Assembly: GCA_964587525.1 (NCBI GenBank)
Contig: CAZPLZ010000075.1
Span: 1-15,187 of the forward strand
From: CAZPLZ01 sp964587525
GTDB taxonomy: Bacteria; Oederibacteriota; CAKKQC01
Direction: 5' to 3'
DNA length: 15,187 nucleotides
Position 1 is the stretch's first letter. Each line of letters opens with the position of its first letter. Made by a program: the position numbers and the translations under genes. Shown here one piece after another: positions 12,539 through 15,187 of this stretch. Below the pieces are notes generated by a model, which was given only the letters and a program-made list of their open reading frames with translations, was not told the origin of the DNA and ran no database searches.

Positions 12539-15187
12539 TTAGCCAGGTCCCTGGATCGCAATTTTCAGGACCTCCCGCTGTCTGTTGCCCGACCGGTCAA
12601 AGGCCTCAATCACCACCAGGTACAGCCCCGGTGCGACCAAGCTACGCTGCGAGTTCCTGCCATTCCAGGCGAATGTACCCTTATTACCCGTTTTACCTTT
12701 CGGATCCGTCCCTGGCGCGATCTGTTCCGTGGCCTCGTAATTGATCACCAGCTCGCCCGCCAGGTTGTAGATCTTCACCCGGAGGCTCGCGAGATCTCCC
12801 GAAGCAATCTGCACCTTATACGTGATCCATATCCGCGCGTTGGGATCATTCTCCAGCGCCGCCCGCGAGATCGGGTTGGGCACCGGCTGCACCGAGGTGA
12901 TCATCTTCAGCACGCCGTGCGACACCGTCAGGGAGACCGTCACGGTGGCCCTATCACCGTTGGGCGCATAGGAAGTCACCTGCACGAGGTACACCCCGTT
13001 GCTCACGATCCGCCCGGTCGTCGCATCGGGACAGATGAGGTCCTTCGCGCTCGGGCAGCTCCGGCCGTACCACACAAGGGTGCCAAGCAGGTTGCCACCA
13101 GCATCAAAGAGCCTGATCTCAGCCACCCCTCTCTTGTCCGGATCCGGATTCGTCGGGTCTGGATTCAGCAGCGGCTCGAACGGCGGGTTGGGCTCGAGCG
13201 TAATGCTGGCCACACTGGCTGAGATGTTCTTCGTGTCCAACCCCGCGACCAGCTCGCCGACCGAGTTGAAGATGCGCGCGACGATCTTCGTCTGCTTCGC
13301 GGAGATCGTGATGATCCGGGACACGATCACCGGGTTGCCGGTCTGCGGATCCACGGACTCGACCACCACAATGTACTCCCCGTTCTGCACATACGTGCCC
13401 TCGTCGTTCTGGCCGGCCCAGCTCACACTCCAGGGATCGCCGTTCAGCCTCCGCAGCTCGCAGAAGTTGAACCAGGCGACGTCGTTCTTGCCATCGCCGT
13501 CCGGCGAGAAGGCCTCCGACAGAGACGGCTGGCTGGTCGTGCAAGAAACCGTGCTGTAAGGGAAGTCGTAGCTGATCTCGAAGTCGGCCGGCGGCTTGCC
13601 CACCTGGAGGGGATCAAACGACTTCACCAGCTCACCCGCAGCGTTGTAGATCTTGATGGTCATCGTGACCGGCGGCGCGATGGGGATCGTCGTCCGGGCA
13701 GGCAGGGACGTCTGGACGCCGGGGAAGCACGTGTCAACCCAGGTCGCATACGCCGTGTTGATGACGTCCTGCGGCCCGACGTCCGCTGCGTTTTTGATCA
13801 AAGCCTCCACTTCAAAGGTCACTTCCTCGCCCGGCACCATGGTCGAGCCGCCGGTCTTCCTCAGCGTCACCACCAGGCCACCCGTCCCCGTAGAGGTGAA
13901 AGCCATCCAGATCGTACTGCCCACGGCGCCATTCACCCGGATGGTGAGGGTGTTCAGGTCCACCGTCGTCGTGTCGCTCGGTAGCGTGTCAACAATCTCA
14001 ACGTTGGACGCCGTCCGGCTTCCCGGGGCGATATCGTTCTTCACCGTCACCGTGTACTTGATGGTGCTTCCCGCACTCGGCGCCGGGTTGCGCGGCGAGT
14101 AGTCCTTCGTCACAACTAGATCCGGAGCCGCCGTGTCAAGCAAGAAGCTCGCCATGTCAGTCTCTGACACGGTGTTCAAACACACATCGCGCGCTTCGGC
14201 GTACACCACGTTCGATATCGACGTCACCGCGGTCGGCGAGCACACGATGCCCACCGTTCCACTCACCATGAACGTGTAGCTCACCCCCGGTATCATGTTC
14301 AGCGGCGCGCTGTTACTCCACACATACCGGGCCCCACCACCCGGCACATCCGTCACCACCGGCGCGCCGAACTCTGGCGGAGCCTGAGTGGTCTGGCTTA
14401 GGAGCATTGCCGGCACCGTGTCCCACACAACCAGGTCGGTCACCGTCGCACTCCCCGTGTTCGTCACCACGATGGTGTACGTCAGCGGCCCACCCACACT
14501 CGGCTGCGCCGGCGACAGGGACTTCGTCACGCTGATGCCCAGCAATGGCCCCGGCAGGGAGATAACCCTGTCGACGCTCGTGATGATCCGCATAGAGGTC
14601 AAACACACGTTCTCGGTCGCCGCCACATACACCGAGTTGGATACCGCACTCGCCACACACACCACCCCCACCGTCCCATCCACCGTGAACGTGTAGCTCG
14701 TCCCCGGGGTCATGTTCAGCGCGCTGGCGCTCCACACATACCGCGTCCCGCTCGCCACATCCGTCGGCCCCGTCATCGTGAACCCGGCTGGCGCCGGCGC
14801 CGTCGTCTGGTACCGGATCACCGGCGACACCGTATCCACCACCGTCAGGTCATTGATCGTCGTCTCGCCCGTATTCCTCACCACGATGGTGTACGTCACC
14901 GGATCGCCCACCTGAGGACTCGGCGGTGACAGGGTCTTCACGACCGTGACCGACGTCACCGGCGGCTGAATCACTGCGCTCACCGTGTTCGTGACCAGCG
15001 CTATCGTATCGCAGACGCTGACCGCGCTGATGTCGGCCGCGTTCAGCACCGTCACCGCCGTGCACACCCCCACCGTCCCCGTGATCGTGAACGTGAAGCT
15101 CGTCCCCGGCGTCATGGAAAGCCCCGCCCCGCTCCACTCGTACCGCGTCCCCCCCGCCACCTGCACCGGCGCCAACGCCGTGAACCC
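12539..15187 (-). CDS. Large DUF11-repeat surface protein with FlgD-Ig/CHU_C-like C-terminus (5' end beyond window)
   Basis: The frame is open from the right edge (residues GFTALAPVQV) to a TAA at 12539, giving 883 residues without the N-terminus. Residues 1 to about 500 are four DUF11/TIGR01451-type repeats, one cut by the edge. Each full one starts with VVKTLSPPSPQVGDPVTYTI or a variant and contains TPGTSYTF, with a Cys pair per unit in the first three. The C-terminal part holds FlgD-Ig-like units marked by IYNAAGELV, IFNSVGELV and IYNLAGELV. A CHU_C-like loop FSPDGDGKNDV (near residue 562) could bind calcium. The final GLYLVVIEAFDRSGN is a typical FlgD-Ig strand. Such proteins are large secreted adhesins or envelope components, here followed by small DUF11 proteins and two PorV-type barrels. 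The exact function is unknown. Confidence 0.8.
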   Translation of the reverse strand, partial: GFTALAPVQVAGGTRYEWSGAGLSMTPGTSFTFTITGTVGVCTAVTVLNAADISAVSVCDTIALVTNTVSAVIQPPVTSVTVVKTLSPPSPQVGDPVTYTIVVRNTGETTINDLTVVDTVSPVIRYQTTAPAPAGFTMTGPTDVASGTRYVWSASALNMTPGTSYTFTVDGTVGVVCVASAVSNSVYVAATENVCLTSMRIITSVDRVISLPGPLLGISVTKSLSPAQPSVGGPLTYTIVVTNTGSATVTDLVVWDTVPAMLLSQTTQAPPEFGAPVVTDVPGGGARYVWSNSAPLNMIPGVSYTFMVSGTVGIVCSPTAVTSISNVVYAEARDVCLNTVSETDMASFLLDTAAPDLVVTKDYSPRNPAPSAGSTIKYTVTVKNDIAPGSRTASNVEIVDTLPSDTTTVDLNTLTIRVNGAVGSTIWMAFTSTGTGGLVVTLRKTGGSTMVPGEEVTFEVEALIKNAADVGPQDVINTAYATWVDTCFPGVQTSLPARTTIPIAPPVTMTIKIYNAAGELVKSFDPLQVGKPPADFEISYDFPYSTVSCTTSQPSLSEAFSPDGDGKNDVAWFNFCELRRLNGDPWSVSWAGQNDEGTYVQNGEYIVVVESVDPQTGNPVIVSRIITISAKQTKIVARIFNSVGELVAGLDTKNISASVASITLEPNPPFEPLLNPDPTNPDPDKRGVAEIRLFDAGGNLLGTLVWYGRSCPSAKDLICPDATTGRIVSNGVYLVQVTSYAPNGDRATVTVSLTVSHGVLKMITSVQPVPNPISRAALENDPNARIWITYKVQIASGDLASLRVKIYNLAGELVINYEATEQIAPGTDPKGKTGNKGTFAWNGRNSQRSLVAPGLYLVVIEAFDRSGNRQREVLKIAIQGPG
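14095..15187 (-). repeat. Tandem ~420-bp repeats encoding DUF11 units
   Basis: Equivalent points recur about every 420 bp: the 'TK(x)LSP' start near 14950, 14530 and 14112, and the ACCACGATGGTGTACGTCA block at about 14465 and 14882. The 'GTGAACGTGTAGCTC' block recurs at about 14266, 14685 and 15085. DNA-level identity is still visible, so these copies arose by relatively recent duplication or are kept alike by recombination. Confidence 0.7.

Overview
Every gene I can support lies on the minus strand, so the window reads from its right edge to its left as one co-oriented series of 13 genes. The P- and L-ring genes flgI and flgH, secretory signal peptides and two PorV-type outer-membrane barrels point to a flagellated diderm bacterium with a fairly GC-rich genome. 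It also has a YvyF-type flagellar operon protein (best known from the Bacillus yvyF-flgM-flgN-flgK cluster) and a FlgJ without the muramidase domain. That mix fits a deep-branching or candidate-phylum diderm (Omnitrophota, NC10, Elusimicrobiota or Nitrospirota-like) better than a proteobacterium. The lineage is an inference with low confidence.

Surface-protein half (15187 to 7559): a large exported protein, whose 5' end lies outside the window, carries tandem DUF11-type repeats followed by FlgD-Ig/CHU_C-like beta domains. Two small paralogous secreted proteins follow, each apparently a single DUF11-like unit. After them come two PorV/PorQ-family (UPF0164) outer-membrane barrel proteins with different C-terminal modules: one ends in an Ig-like domain, an acidic linker and an unrecognised domain, the other in two fibronectin type III domains. 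Gene spacing is short, with one GTGA overlap, which suggests joint expression.

Flagellar half (7492 to 1): flgF, then a 248-bp spacer holding repeats, then flgG-flgA-flgH-flgI-flgJ-yvyF-flgN-flgK, tightly packed with several start/stop overlaps. These genes encode rod proteins (FlgF, FlgG), P-ring assembly chaperone and P/L rings (FlgA, FlgI, FlgH), rod-cap protein (FlgJ), a small zinc-finger-like protein (YvyF), the probable hook-junction chaperone (FlgN) and hook-filament junction protein 1 (FlgK). FlgK runs off the left edge. No flgM is present between yvyF and flgN.

Non-coding content: the flgF-flgG spacer contains a near-perfect 25-bp palindrome of the CCCTCTCCCCC type and a 107-bp segment bounded by perfect 10-bp inverted repeats. 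A degenerate relative of the palindrome lies just upstream of flgK and supplies its purine-rich ribosome-binding region. I saw no tRNA, rRNA, CRISPR array or transposase, and no convincing intrinsic terminator.
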